Source: Massilia arenae
Lineage (GTDB): Bacteria; Pseudomonadota; Gammaproteobacteria; Burkholderiales; Burkholderiaceae_D
Length of the DNA stretch: 64,000 nucleotides
Direction: 5' to 3'
Assembly (NCBI RefSeq): GCF_008014745.1
Contig: NZ_VPFD01000009.1
Location: forward strand, 99,345-163,344
The translations under genes and the position numbers were made by a program. Under the pieces are notes generated by a model that saw only the letters and a program-made list of their open reading frames with translations, did no database searches and had not been told where the DNA came from. Shown here piece by piece: positions 28,287 through 37,633 of this stretch (the stretch's first letter is position 1; each line of letters begins with the position of its first letter).

Positions 28287-29144
28287 TCACGCGAGCCGGC
28301 CTTCCTTCCATGCCAGCAGGCGTGGCAGCAAGGCGGCGCTGGCGCGGCTGTCGAGCTTGCGGCAAAAATGCGCGTCCGAGGCCCGGATGCGCTCGAAATC
28401 GTCTTCGTCGAGCACCTTCGGATGGCAGGCGCCGTCCTTCGGCCATTGGATGTAGCGAAAATTGTCCGGTAGCACACGATCGGCGAAGCGCGAGTGCATC
28501 ACCAGCGTCTGGAAGAACAGCTCGTCGGGCGACTGGACGCTGCGGCAGAAACGCAGCAGGCGCGGATGCGCGTCGGCGAGGCGCAGCAGTTCGCGCACGC
28601 AGTTGCGTGACAGTGTCCACCAGCATGAGCCGCCATAGGGCACGAATCCGTCCGGCAGATGCCGGGTGCGTCGCAGCAGGCGCAGGGCGCGATTGGCGGC
28701 GATGCAGGCCAGTCGTTCGGCCAGTCTGCCGCTGTCGCGATGGAAAGTCGCGTAACGATGCATCACGCGCCAGCCATGGGCCGCGATCGGCGCGGTCTCG
28801 ATCAGCTCGTATCCGCGCATCCTTGCCAGCTTTGCCTTCAACAAATGATTCGGCAGCAGCGGGAAGTCCTGGGCCGACAGGAGGATGAGCTTGTCGAAAT
28901 CCGGGACGTCGAGCAGGATCTGGCGCATCGATGCCAGCACGGATTCGACCTGGGACACGTCGCCCCAGCGCACGGCGACCCGTTCGCGCACCAGGCAGGC
29001 AGCCGGATGCAGTCGCGCCGGATCGAGCGCGCTCTTGCGGTCGAGGTGGACGTAGACGCAGAAGTCGGGATCGCACAATTGCCGGACCAGCCCATTGAGC
29101 TGGTCCATGTCCTTGTGCGCACAGATCAGGAACGCCTGTTTCAT
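28287..29144 (-). CDS. GT14-type (core-2/I-branching-like) glycosyltransferase
   Basis: Resembles beta-1,6-N-acetylglucosaminyltransferase/xylosyltransferase family enzymes; 285 residues. Motifs are MKQAFLICAHKDMDQLNGL, FCVYVHLDRKSALDP, VRWGDVSQVESVLASMRQIL, KLILLSAQDFPLLP, GSCWWTLSRNCVREL, SPDELFFQTLVMHS (acidic DE pair) and CHPKVLDEDDFERI. It is a single-domain inverting GT with no membrane segment. It probably adds a branch or side chain to the exopolysaccharide. It lies between the second heparinase-like gene and the VOC gene. Confidence 0.88.
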   Translation of the reverse strand: MKQAFLICAHKDMDQLNGLVRQLCDPDFCVYVHLDRKSALDPARLHPAACLVRERVAVRWGDVSQVESVLASMRQILLDVPDFDKLILLSAQDFPLLPNHLLKAKLARMRGYELIETAPIAAHGWRVMHRYATFHRDSGRLAERLACIAANRALRLLRRTRHLPDGFVPYGGSCWWTLSRNCVRELLRLADAHPRLLRFCRSVQSPDELFFQTLVMHSRFADRVLPDNFRYIQWPKDGACHPKVLDEDDFERIRASDAHFCRKLDSRASAALLPRLLAWKEGRLA

Positions 29145-29225
29145 CGCTGGCCGCCGCTCCGCTCATGCGCGCCACACTAGCATCGCGCAGGAACGGAGCG
29201 CGCCACCTAGGCGCCGGGCTATTGA

Positions 29226-31460
29226 CTAGTTCAGGGTCACGCTCTGGCCGGCGACGGTCACGGTACGCACCGTGCCCGAGGTGGCGATGCTCACGGGCGG
29301 CTTCTTGCAGCCGACGTCGAGCAGCACCAGGAACTCGGCGGTCGACTTGCCGTCGTTCCTGAGATAGAAGGCGCCGTGGTCCTCGATCACATTGACCTTG
29401 GCGCCCGGCCCGATCCACTTGGCGAAACTGGCGTCCGGGTTCAGCGAGCGCAGGCACAGCGACTGGCCGCCGGCCGACACCTTGACGTTCTGCGCGTTCT
29501 CCACCGTCATGATGACCGGGGTGTGGATATTCCACTCGTAGGTGCGGGCAATCGTGCTGGCCAGGCGGTCGCGCACCAGGATCGCGTTGCCGGCATTGCG
29601 CAGCTGCCAGACCTGGCGCCTGGCCATGGTCAGCTGGCCGCCATAGGCGGCGGTGGCGTCGCCCTCGGCGAAATCGTAGGCGGGCTGGGCAGCGAAGCCG
29701 GTAATCTTGCCGTTGCGCTGCAGCTGTTCGCGGTAGCCCGTCACCAGCTGCCCCTTGCCGCCGTCGAAGGTGACCGCATTCTGCGAGCGGGTCTGGTGAT
29801 ACCAGTCGCTCCAGTACGGCGAGCCGTACCAGTCATACCAGCCGGCCTTGACCAGCAGCGGCTGGCCCGCGCTCGACAGCAGCAGGCCGTTCTGGTCGCC
29901 ATGACTGTGGTTGAACGAGCCGTAGGGGCTAGATTTGAAGTACAGCGAGGCACGCTCGGCCGAGCCGATGTCGGTATGCATCGAGGCCCAGCCGATGCTC
30001 GGATAATAGGCCGAGTTGGTCGGCGGCGTCCTGGTCTTGGTGTCCTTGATCGGCAGCGGGTAAGGCGCTTGCAGCAGGCTGAGCGTGTCTTCGGTGCCGC
30101 CCAGGCTGGCGACGTACCAGGCCGCGCGCGGCGACACCATGCGCGAGCCGAAGGCGTGCCAGACCCGGGTGTCGGGTTTCGTCTCGGAGCCGTCGCCGAA
30201 GGCGTGCACGCGCGAGCCTGGCGGCGTGAACTGGGTGGCGAAGTCGAGCAGGCCCTGGGCCCAGGGCTTGGCATAGAAGTTCACACCGGATGCCTGCGAC
30301 ATCGGATCCCACAGCGCGACCAGGTAGCCGGCCGCGTACTCGGCATACGCGGTGCCGTTGGCATAGCCGCCCTCCTCGCCGCTCCAGGGCGACGGCGAAT
30401 TGGCATAGGCACGGAACGAGAAATCGAACCACTTCTGCGCCTCCGGAATGTCGCCCAGGGCCAGGGCCGAGATCAGCGACAGAAAGATCAGGCTCGTATT
30501 GCCGTGCGAATCGAAGGGATACTGGTCGAGGCGGCCGTTGTCGCCGGCCAGGTTGCCATAGATCTCTTCGGTGCGGATCTTGACCGTGTTCAGCCAGCGC
30601 GCGCGGCGCGGCGCGTCCAGGTCGCCGGCCAGGATGTCGACCGCCTTGATCAGCGAGACCGAGATCTGGCGCGTGGCCTGGTCCTGGTTGGCGTAGCTGG
30701 TGGGCCCGCGCGGATCGAGGGCCGCGATCTGGTCGCCGCGGCGCAGCGCCTCGTCGAGGAACAGGCGCTCGCCCTTCATGCGCCACATCACGGCCGCGGC
30801 CTCGAGCTGGCGGCTGGCTTCGTTGATGCGCTGGCGGATGTCGGTCTGCTGGCTGGCCATGGCGGCCGTCAGCGGCGAGCTGATCACGATCGGCCAGCGC
30901 CCATCGCTCAGCGCCGGCACCGCATTGATCTGCAGCTTGATCTCGTTGCTCATGCGGCTGACGTAGGGGTCGAGCTCGGCGCGCTTGGCACTGTTCCAGC
31001 CGGCGTACGGCGTGAACGAGGGCGGTAGCGCGCGCGGCCGCGCCTTGGCCGTGATGCGCGCGCGCAACGTGGCATTGTCCGGCACCTCGAACAGGTTCGA
31101 CCTGCTGGTGATCGAAAACGCGCGCGGCGTCGACCAGTCGTCGCTGCCGACCGGACGCACGCGCCAGGTGTACTGGCCCAGGGCCAGGGCTTTCGGCGGC
31201 AGGTACCAGTTGCGCTCGGTGACGATCTTGCCCGGCGCACCACCGTTTGGCGTGATCTCGAGCTCGTAGGCGGCGGGACCGTTGGCGTGGCGGGCCCAGG
31301 TGAATCCGGGCGGGTTCTGCGCCTGGACCTGGCCCAAGGCCGGGCCGGGTTGGACGACCAGGGGATCGGGGGACTGGGCCCAGTCGGCGCGCGCGTCCGC
31401 ACATACCAAGAGCGACGCCAGCGCTAGCGCGTGGACCAGACCTTTCCGGTGAAAATTCAT
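29226..31460 (-). CDS. Secreted heparinase II/III-family protein with DUF4962-like N-terminus
   Basis: Exported lyase-like protein of 744 residues. Signal peptide 1-25 (LVHALALASLLVCADARA). An Fn3/DUF4962-like domain follows (NPPGFTWARHANGPAAYELE, LGQYTWRVRPVGSDDWS). The alpha-toroid has QYPFDSHGNTSLIFLSLISA and YANGTAYAEYAAGYLVALW. The C-terminal heparinase II/III domain shows GSFNHSHGDQNGLLLSSAG, PLLVKAGWYDWYG and RSQNAVTFDGGKG. Unlike the relative at 21370 it should act in the periplasm or outside the cell, perhaps releasing or trimming the polymer. It follows the GT2 gene after 275 bases. Confidence 0.88.
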   Translation of the reverse strand: MNFHRKGLVHALALASLLVCADARADWAQSPDPLVVQPGPALGQVQAQNPPGFTWARHANGPAAYELEITPNGGAPGKIVTERNWYLPPKALALGQYTWRVRPVGSDDWSTPRAFSITSRSNLFEVPDNATLRARITAKARPRALPPSFTPYAGWNSAKRAELDPYVSRMSNEIKLQINAVPALSDGRWPIVISSPLTAAMASQQTDIRQRINEASRQLEAAAVMWRMKGERLFLDEALRRGDQIAALDPRGPTSYANQDQATRQISVSLIKAVDILAGDLDAPRRARWLNTVKIRTEEIYGNLAGDNGRLDQYPFDSHGNTSLIFLSLISALALGDIPEAQKWFDFSFRAYANSPSPWSGEEGGYANGTAYAEYAAGYLVALWDPMSQASGVNFYAKPWAQGLLDFATQFTPPGSRVHAFGDGSETKPDTRVWHAFGSRMVSPRAAWYVASLGGTEDTLSLLQAPYPLPIKDTKTRTPPTNSAYYPSIGWASMHTDIGSAERASLYFKSSPYGSFNHSHGDQNGLLLSSAGQPLLVKAGWYDWYGSPYWSDWYHQTRSQNAVTFDGGKGQLVTGYREQLQRNGKITGFAAQPAYDFAEGDATAAYGGQLTMARRQVWQLRNAGNAILVRDRLASTIARTYEWNIHTPVIMTVENAQNVKVSAGGQSLCLRSLNPDASFAKWIGPGAKVNVIEDHGAFYLRNDGKSTAEFLVLLDVGCKKPPVSIATSGTVRTVTVAGQSVTLN

Positions 31461-31735
31461 GCTGAAGCTCCGTGAGAACGAGGATTGTTCAGGAGACCGC
31501 GCCGCGTTCGGGCGCTGGATCGATACCTGCTGCAGGCATCGGACGATGCTTGCTTGATGGGAACAATGTTACCGCAGGTTTTTTTGAACAAAATCAACTT
31601 CCCTATGGAAATTAAAGGTTTATTTGTCTTTGCGCCCGTCATTCGCATGAATCCAACACGGCGGATTTAACATTTGGTGAACAGGATGTTCTGTCCTGTA
31701 ACTGTCGTGCTCGATATGAAAAGACTGTGCGATAA
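31461..31735. other. Intergenic region upstream of the secreted heparinase-like gene
   Basis: About 275 bases containing a 6-base dyad ACAGGA-TGTTCTG-TCCTGT at 31681-31699 and AT-rich DNA at 31565-31680. No credible gene was seen. It could hold an internal promoter for 29226-31460, but no consensus pair was convincing. Confidence 0.4.
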
Positions 31736-32518
31736 CTAGGCTTGCGCCTGGCCATCTTGAGCGTGCAAGGCCCGCATGCGCTTCAGGTAGCGCAAGCAAT
31801 AAATCCCGAACGAGAGCGGCGCCTTGCCCGCATGGCGCCGGCGTACGGCGAATTCCTCGCGCCGCGCCGCGATCCGGTTGCGCGACGAGACGCTACCGGC
31901 ATGGTCGCGAAACACAGCCAGCACCGCGTCCACCAGCGCGGGCGGGCTGACCATCCCCAGCCGCAGCCACAGGTCGATGTCCATCGCATAGCGCAGGCCC
32001 TCGTCGAAGCCGCCGACCAGGGCGAACGCGTCGCGCCGCACGAACACGGCCGGGTGCGGCACCCAGGCGCGGCCGGCGGCGAACGAGCGGTAAGAGAATG
32101 GCGGCATCGGGTTCGGCGGCAGCAAACGGCCCTCCCTGAGCACCTGAATATTGCCAACCACCCAGGCCGGCGGACCGCCGCCCTTGCCCGCCTGTTCGAT
32201 GCGCCGCCTTACCGTGGCCAGCGCCGCCGGGCCGGCATAGTAGTCGTCCGAGTGCAGATGGGCGACATAGCGGCCGCCCGCCGCGGCGATGCCCCGGTTC
32301 ATCGCGTGGCCGATGCCGCCCCGCACGTCGCGCAGCACGCGCTTGTTGCCGGGATAGGCGGCGAGCGTGTCCAGGGTGGCGTCGTTCGAGCCGCCATCGA
32401 CGAAGATGTGCTCGAGGTCGCGGCAGGTCTGGGCCTGGACCGAGGCCAGCGTGTCAGCCAGCGTGGCCGCGCTGTTCCAGGTGCAGGTGACGATCGAGAA
32501 GGTCGGCGGGTTCGGCAT
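31736..32518 (-). CDS. GT2-type glycosyltransferase
   Basis: Inverting GT-A glycosyltransferase of 260 residues. TFSIVTCTWNSAATLADTLA begins the fold; HIFVDGGSNDATLDTL and VAHLHSDDYYAGPAALATV give the nucleotide-sugar and DxD-type metal sites. GGFDEGLRYAMDIDLWLRLG contains the ED-like catalytic region. The start at 32518 has GGAGC upstream and lies inside the 3' end of the preceding GT4 gene (65-base overlap in another frame). A later start would delete the conserved first strand. Substrate unknown. Confidence 0.88.
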   Translation of the reverse strand: MPNPPTFSIVTCTWNSAATLADTLASVQAQTCRDLEHIFVDGGSNDATLDTLAAYPGNKRVLRDVRGGIGHAMNRGIAAAGGRYVAHLHSDDYYAGPAALATVRRRIEQAGKGGGPPAWVVGNIQVLREGRLLPPNPMPPFSYRSFAAGRAWVPHPAVFVRRDAFALVGGFDEGLRYAMDIDLWLRLGMVSPPALVDAVLAVFRDHAGSVSSRNRIAARREEFAVRRRHAGKAPLSFGIYCLRYLKRMRALHAQDGQAQA

Positions 32519-33746
32519 ACAGCTCCAGCAAGATGGGCAACAGGCGGGCGGCGTCGGCGCCGAAGTCGGCCGGCGGCGCAATGCGCGGCGATGGCGGCGC
32601 CGCGAGCAGGCGCGCGAGCCGCGCCACCAGCTTCGGCATGGCGGGGGCCAGCGCCAGCTGGCCGGGATACTGGACGTATTGGGTCAACTCGGGCGTGCCG
32701 CCGCGCGCCAGCGCCAGGCAGCCGCGGCCCAGCGCCAGCGCTTCGAGCACCGTGGTGCTGCAGGCTTCCTCGCACACCGAGGGCACCACGCACAAGTGGG
32801 CGCGCGCGGCCAGGGCCAGGGAGGCCGCATGGTCTTGCCAGCCGAGGAAGCGCACCTGCGGGCCGGCGTGGCGCCGCTCCAGCGCGGCACGCAGCGGACC
32901 GTCGCCGACCACCGTCAGGCGGGCATGGGCCGGCAGGCGGCCGGCGGCGGCGTCGAGGAATTCCGCAAAGCCCTTGCCGGTGTCGATACGCCCGGCCAGC
33001 ACCACCTCCCCCGCTTGCGGCATGGGCGCGGCCAGGGCCAGCGCGCGCAGCGCGGGATAGTCGACCAGGTTGTGGATCACGCGGCTGCGCGACAGGTCGG
33101 CATCGGGCACCGCGCGCAAGAAGCGGCGGCGCAGGAAGTCGGACACGAACACCGTCTTGTGGCGGGCGAAGGCGCGCGCGGCCTGGCTGCGGTAGCTGTT
33201 GACGGCGAGCGCCGTCAGCGCCGTGCGCACCGGCCCGGGGCTCGGTCCTGGACCCGGGCCGGCGCGGCGCGCGCTGCACGCCGTGCACGCGCCCGGCGTC
33301 AGCCGCTCGCATACGGCGCCGTCGATGAAACGCAGGTGGGTCAGGCATTCGCTGCCCTGGTCGTGGCGGGTCTGCACGAAGTTGAGGCCATCCCGGACGT
33401 ACAGGGCCGTCATCGGCAGGTGGCCGTGGTAGTGGACCACGTCGAAGCCGGCGGCATGGGCATCGATGGCGCGCGCGATGCGGCGCGCAAACCAGGGCCG
33501 CTTGAGCGGATTGAATAGGCCCAGCTGCTCTTCTTTCCAGCCCGGCCGCGCGATGGCGAAACCGGGCCGGAAGCGTCCGGCAAAGCCGATCTGGTGCGCG
33601 GGGTCGGTCGAGGGTCGGTCGGCGCGGCCGAGGATCTCGACGGCATGGCCTTCTTGCAGCAGGCGATTGGCCAGCGTCACCACGTGTTTGCCCAGGCCGC
33701 CCACTTGTTCGCCGGGCAAGTCCTCGGACACCATTAGAATGCGCAT
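32454..33746 (-). CDS. GT4-type glycosyltransferase
   Basis: GT-B enzyme of 430 residues: MRILMVSEDLPGEQVGGLGK with the glycine-rich acceptor loop, and FDVVHYHGHLPMTALYVRDG. A four-cysteine insert (ECLTHLRF and LTPGACTACSARR, about residues 133-158) is followed by a GPGPGPSPGP linker. The donor domain has GEVVLAGRIDTGKGFAEFLD, ARLTVVGDGPLRAALERR and SVCEEACSTTVLEALALGRG with the two catalytic Glu residues. The Cys cluster resembles the metal- or disulfide-stabilised insert of some starch-synthase-like GTs. Its 3' end overlaps the GT2 gene by 65 bases. Confidence 0.88.
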   Translation of the reverse strand: MRILMVSEDLPGEQVGGLGKHVVTLANRLLQEGHAVEILGRADRPSTDPAHQIGFAGRFRPGFAIARPGWKEEQLGLFNPLKRPWFARRIARAIDAHAAGFDVVHYHGHLPMTALYVRDGLNFVQTRHDQGSECLTHLRFIDGAVCERLTPGACTACSARRAGPGPGPSPGPVRTALTALAVNSYRSQAARAFARHKTVFVSDFLRRRFLRAVPDADLSRSRVIHNLVDYPALRALALAAPMPQAGEVVLAGRIDTGKGFAEFLDAAAGRLPAHARLTVVGDGPLRAALERRHAGPQVRFLGWQDHAASLALAARAHLCVVPSVCEEACSTTVLEALALGRGCLALARGGTPELTQYVQYPGQLALAPAMPKLVARLARLLAAPPSPRIAPPADFGADAARLLPILLELYAEPADLLDRHLHLEQRGHAG

Positions 33747-33779
33747 GTCTTGTTTGTCCTTGGCTGTCCCCTGCGGTCC

Positions 33780-35303
33780 TCAACCGGCGCGGGCGCGCGC
33801 CGGCTGGCAACGCGTCTTGAGGCGGGCCCAGGCAAGCTCGCGGTCCTCGCGTTCGAGCACGAACAGCGCCCCGTGCAGGGCCAGCAGCAGCACGGTCGCG
33901 GCCAGGATCGCGAGGAAGGCGCCCAGGCTGTCGTCGAGCAGGGCCTCGGCCGCGCTGGCGGCCATGGCGACCAGGGCGATCCCGGCCAGCCCCGGCACAT
34001 AGCCATGGACCAGCAGGCGCCGCAGCGGGGTCGGGACCGTGCGGCCATGGACGTAGACCAGGAAGGCCGTGGCGAACAGCAGCGAGGTGGCCAGGTGGCC
34101 CCAGGCGGCCCCATCGATGCCCCAGCCGGCCACGCCGGCGTAGACGAGGCCCAGTCCGGCCAGCGCGCGCACCATGGCGAACAGGCCAGTGACGCGCGGG
34201 TGGCCCATGCCGTCGTTGACCAGCGACGGCAGGCTGGTCAACGAGTCGACGAATTGCGACAAGGCCATCAGCGCCAGGATCGCGGCGCCGTGGCGCGCGA
34301 AGGCGGCGTCCATCCAGTAGCCCAGTATCTGATGGGCGAACACCGCCAGCAGCACCAGGATCGCCGCGTTCAAATACACCACGTAGCGCGTCGCCTTGAG
34401 GTAGACCGCATCCAGGCGCGCCAGCTCGCCCCTGGCCGCGAGCGCGCTGGCGGCCGGGAAGAACACGGCCGACAGGCGAAAGCTCAGCCCCAGCACGCGA
34501 TTGGCCAGGGTGGCGGCGACCGTGTAATACGCCAGGCCGGCAACGCCGACCAGGGCCCCGATCACCAGCTTGTCGGCGTGGGCGTAGGACAGCGCGGCGA
34601 AGCGCGACAGGAAGGTCCAGCCCGAGAAGCGCAGCAGGTCCGCACGCACGCCGGCCGCCGGCCAGCGCCAGCGCCAGCCGGGCAGCAGGCGCCGGATCGC
34701 CCGCCACAGCAGCAGCGCATGGATGCCGCTGGCGACCACGCGCAGCAGGATCACCTCGAACAGGCCGAAGCCCAGCGCCAGCACGCCCACCGTCGCCAGC
34801 GGCAGCAGCGCGCCGAACGCCATCTCGAGCCGGCCTGAAATATCGTAGCGCATCAGCGACTGCGGCACGCTGTTCAGGTAGATCTGCAACTGGCTGAACA
34901 AGAAAGCCAGCGCGGCCAGTTGCAGGGTCGCGCCCGCCTCGAGACGCAAGGCCGCCGGCACGACGAACACGGCCTCGATCAGCCAGGCCGCGCTCAGATA
35001 GATGCCCAGCGCGCCGAAGAGGCCGATGGCGGCATAGGTGGCCAGGCCAAAGGACAAGGTCTCGGCGACCTGGCGCGCGTCACCTTTGGCCCGGTGCTGG
35101 GCGATGTATTTGACGGAACCGGCCGTGAGGTTGATGTCCATCACCGCGAAATAGCCGACGATGGCCGTCACCAGCGAGTAAACGCCATAGCCGGCCTGGC
35201 CCAGGCCACGCACCACCAGCGGCACCGTGCCCAGCATCACCAGCGCGGGCACCGCCGCCCCGAGCAGGTTCGACCACGCGTTGCGGGCCAGGTGCAGCTT
35301 CAT
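33780..35303 (-). CDS. Polysaccharide flippase (Wzx-like)
   Basis: MATE/MOP-superfamily flippase of 507 residues that would move undecaprenyl-linked repeat units to the periplasmic face. About 12-14 transmembrane helices can be traced, starting NLLGAAVPALVMLGTVPLVV, with the family motif GLGQAGYGVYSLVTAIVGYF near residues 34-53. A cytoplasmic Arg-rich loop (WRAIRRLLPGWRWRW) divides the two halves. The start overlaps the Wzy stop by one base (TGATG), so they are coupled. Confidence 0.88.
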   Translation of the reverse strand: MKLHLARNAWSNLLGAAVPALVMLGTVPLVVRGLGQAGYGVYSLVTAIVGYFAVMDINLTAGSVKYIAQHRAKGDARQVAETLSFGLATYAAIGLFGALGIYLSAAWLIEAVFVVPAALRLEAGATLQLAALAFLFSQLQIYLNSVPQSLMRYDISGRLEMAFGALLPLATVGVLALGFGLFEVILLRVVASGIHALLLWRAIRRLLPGWRWRWPAAGVRADLLRFSGWTFLSRFAALSYAHADKLVIGALVGVAGLAYYTVAATLANRVLGLSFRLSAVFFPAASALAARGELARLDAVYLKATRYVVYLNAAILVLLAVFAHQILGYWMDAAFARHGAAILALMALSQFVDSLTSLPSLVNDGMGHPRVTGLFAMVRALAGLGLVYAGVAGWGIDGAAWGHLATSLLFATAFLVYVHGRTVPTPLRRLLVHGYVPGLAGIALVAMAASAAEALLDDSLGAFLAILAATVLLLALHGALFVLEREDRELAWARLKTRCQPARARAG

Positions 35304-36817
35304 CAGGCCGGCACCAGGTGGCGTTGCGGCGCGCGCTGCCAGGCCGGCCGCTGCGGCGCTGCCGCCCCTTGCGCGGCCGCCAGCGCCAGGTAAGGCAGGC
35401 TCAGGCATAGAGCCAGCATCTGCGTGGTGCGCACCTGCGGGAACGGCGTGCCGATCAGCAGATCGGGAATCATGAACGCCAGCCCCGCCGCCCCGGCCGC
35501 GCCCAGGCCCAGCAGCTCGGGCGGCAGGCTGCGCAGCGCCCGCCGCGCACCGACGACGAAGGCGACGACCGTGCCGGCCAGCAGCACCGTGCCGATCAGG
35601 CCGCTCTTGAGCGCAATGTGCAGCACCCCGCTGTGCAGGAACAGGCCGCCGTCCGGATTGCCTTGCCACGAAATGGCCTGGTAGCCATGGTAGCGTCCCC
35701 AGGAGCCGATGCCGGCCAGCGGATGCGCCAGAAAGTCGGCGAAGGCCAGCTTGAGTTCCAGCACCCGTTCGCTTTCGGGACCAAAACGGCGCGATTGCAT
35801 GTCGTGCAACAGGCCGCCCGCCGCACTGCCTCCCCCTTCGGCCCGGGTCTGCGCCAGGCGCCGCGCCGCCACGAAGGCCATGGCGGCGCCGGCCAGCGGC
35901 ATGGCGGCCAGGCCCAGCTGCAGGCGGCGCGCGGGTGGAAAGCGCCACAACACGACCGCGAACGCCAGCAGGAAGCCGATCCAGGCGGTGCGGCGATAGG
36001 ACAGCACCACACACAGCGTCGTGGCGACGAGGGTGGCCCATGCCAGCGCGCGCCACGTTCGGCCTGGCGCCGGCAACGGCGCTCCGGACGGCGCCTGGAA
36101 CAGCGCGACGGCGGCGATCGCGAACGCCAGCATGCACAGCAGGCTGTCGTTGATGTCGAAAAAGGTCAGGCGGATCTGGATCGCATTCATATTGGCATAC
36201 ACATTGTTCGGATCGCCGCCCGCGGCCGCCCATCGGCCGAGGCCGAACAGCGCGCGCGCCAGACCGGCCAGCATGATGAAGCGCGCCAGTGCGAGTGCCT
36301 GCTCGCGGGTGCGGAAGGCCAGCAGCATCAGCGAGATGAGCGGCGCCATCCAGACGATGTTCGAAAAGCCCGACGGCGCCAGCGACGCGGCCAGCGGCAC
36401 CCCGGTGGCCAGCCCGACGCCGACGTGGGCGGCCAGCAGGACGGCCCAGGCCAGGAACCAGGGCCGCAGATTGCAGGCCGGTGCGCGCTGGCGCTGCGGG
36501 CCGGGCGCGAAGTTGTTCGCGAGATTGTCCGTGAAGCTGGCGGCGATGCGGGCGCACAGCCAGGCGCCGAGGACGTACCACAGCACCACGCCGAAGAACA
36601 GCATGCCCGAGCCACGGCTGTAGATACTGCGCGAGGCGAACACGGCCAGGTTGCCATAGCTGGTGGAATTGACCCAGAAAAACAGCAGCAGATAGGGATA
36701 GACCAGGAAGCGCGGCCATGCCAGCCCGACGCCAATCCCCAGCACGGCCGAGACCGACAGGCCGATGACGAACAGCCACGGCAGCGAATAATAGATATAG
36801 GGCAGGATGTCGTTCAT
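35303..36817 (-). CDS. O-antigen ligase/polymerase-family protein (Wzy-like)
   Basis: Integral membrane protein of 504 residues with about 10-12 helices (LPWLFVIGLSVSAVLGIGVG; VLLAAHVGVGLATGVPLA; LATLVATTLCVVLSYRRTAW). A large periplasmic loop holds the O-antigen-ligase signature HPLAGIGSWGRYHGYQAISW and LFLHSGVLHIALKSGLIG, with the YRRT motif nearby. It polymerises or ligates the repeat units. The downstream Wzx gene is coupled, and EpsI and XrtB lie just upstream, the usual arrangement in exosortase-associated polysaccharide loci. Confidence 0.88.
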   Translation of the reverse strand: MNDILPYIYYSLPWLFVIGLSVSAVLGIGVGLAWPRFLVYPYLLLFFWVNSTSYGNLAVFASRSIYSRGSGMLFFGVVLWYVLGAWLCARIAASFTDNLANNFAPGPQRQRAPACNLRPWFLAWAVLLAAHVGVGLATGVPLAASLAPSGFSNIVWMAPLISLMLLAFRTREQALALARFIMLAGLARALFGLGRWAAAGGDPNNVYANMNAIQIRLTFFDINDSLLCMLAFAIAAVALFQAPSGAPLPAPGRTWRALAWATLVATTLCVVLSYRRTAWIGFLLAFAVVLWRFPPARRLQLGLAAMPLAGAAMAFVAARRLAQTRAEGGGSAAGGLLHDMQSRRFGPESERVLELKLAFADFLAHPLAGIGSWGRYHGYQAISWQGNPDGGLFLHSGVLHIALKSGLIGTVLLAGTVVAFVVGARRALRSLPPELLGLGAAGAAGLAFMIPDLLIGTPFPQVRTTQMLALCLSLPYLALAAAQGAAAPQRPAWQRAPQRHLVPA

Positions 36818-36835
36818 CGCCGCGCTGTCGCCGGG

Positions 36836-37633
36836 TCAGTGGTGCGCGCTGTCGGCGGTGCGGAGCGCCGTGGCCGCTGTGGCGGACGTGGCCGCTGTGG
36901 CCGGCGTGGCTGCCGTGGCTGCCGTGGCTGCGGTGGCGGGCGCGGTGTCGGCGCCGATCAGGTGGGCGCGGTCTCGTGGCGGCAGCGCCGCGAGCAGGTC
37001 GACCACGAAGCGGTCCTGCACCCGCCAGGCGGCGTGCTCGTCGGAGCCGATGGTCGATACCCGCACCAGCATGCCGTCCGGAATCTCGCCCGACAGGCCG
37101 TAGGCCAGGCGGCGCAGTTTTTGCTGGATGCCGGCCTTGGTCGCCTTGTCGCCGATGGTGATCCAATAGGTGATCGGCTCGTTACGCTCGCTCAGGCGCG
37201 CCACCAGGCGCTTGACCGGCAGGCGGCCATGGCGGATGGGCAGCAGGTCTTCGCTATCCTCGACCAGCTCGAAGCCCTGGGCGACGTAGCAGACCTCGGG
37301 CAGGTGCAACTGCAATGCCCTGCTCTGGTCGCCGCCATAGGCGATCGACAGCATCACCCGCTGGCCGTGGGCGTCGATATAGGTGCGCGACAGGGTCTGG
37401 TCGTAGATCTTCGCCAGCACACCCTGCTGCTCCGGGTCGGGCTGCAGGGGCACGACGCTCGGGTCGACCGACCAGGCGCCGAAGCGTTGCGGAATCATCT
37501 GCTCCAGGCTGAAGCGCTCGTGCGGAAGCGGCGCGCGCGGCGCCGGCGTCAGGGCGCCGGTCAGGGCCGACGTAGCGGCCATGGCCAGGCCCAGCACGAT
37601 GCTGACGGCCAGGCGGCGGCGCGCCGGGTTCAT
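36836..37633 (-). CDS. epsI: Exosortase-B-associated protein EpsI
   Basis: EpsI-family protein of 265 residues that travels with XrtB. An N-terminal membrane anchor (VSIVLGLAMAATSALTGALT) precedes a periplasmic domain with HERFSLEQMIPQRFGAWSVD, SIAYGGDQSRALQLHLPEVC and YWITIGDKATKAGIQQKLRR, the family hallmark. Its role in exosortase systems is not established. The C-terminus carries an Ala-Thr repeat tail (about residues 229-255, units ATA, ATP, ATS). The gene overlaps xrtB by 4 bases (ATGA). Confidence 0.9.
   Translation of the reverse strand: MNPARRRLAVSIVLGLAMAATSALTGALTPAPRAPLPHERFSLEQMIPQRFGAWSVDPSVVPLQPDPEQQGVLAKIYDQTLSRTYIDAHGQRVMLSIAYGGDQSRALQLHLPEVCYVAQGFELVEDSEDLLPIRHGRLPVKRLVARLSERNEPITYWITIGDKATKAGIQQKLRRLAYGLSGEIPDGMLVRVSTIGSDEHAAWRVQDRFVVDLLAALPPRDRAHLIGADTAPATAATAATAATPATAATSATAATALRTADSAHH

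Noticed and set aside
31485..31670. 61-codon frame in the gap upstream of the secreted heparinase-like gene
   Set aside because: No ribosome site, no domain, and AT-rich non-coding composition.
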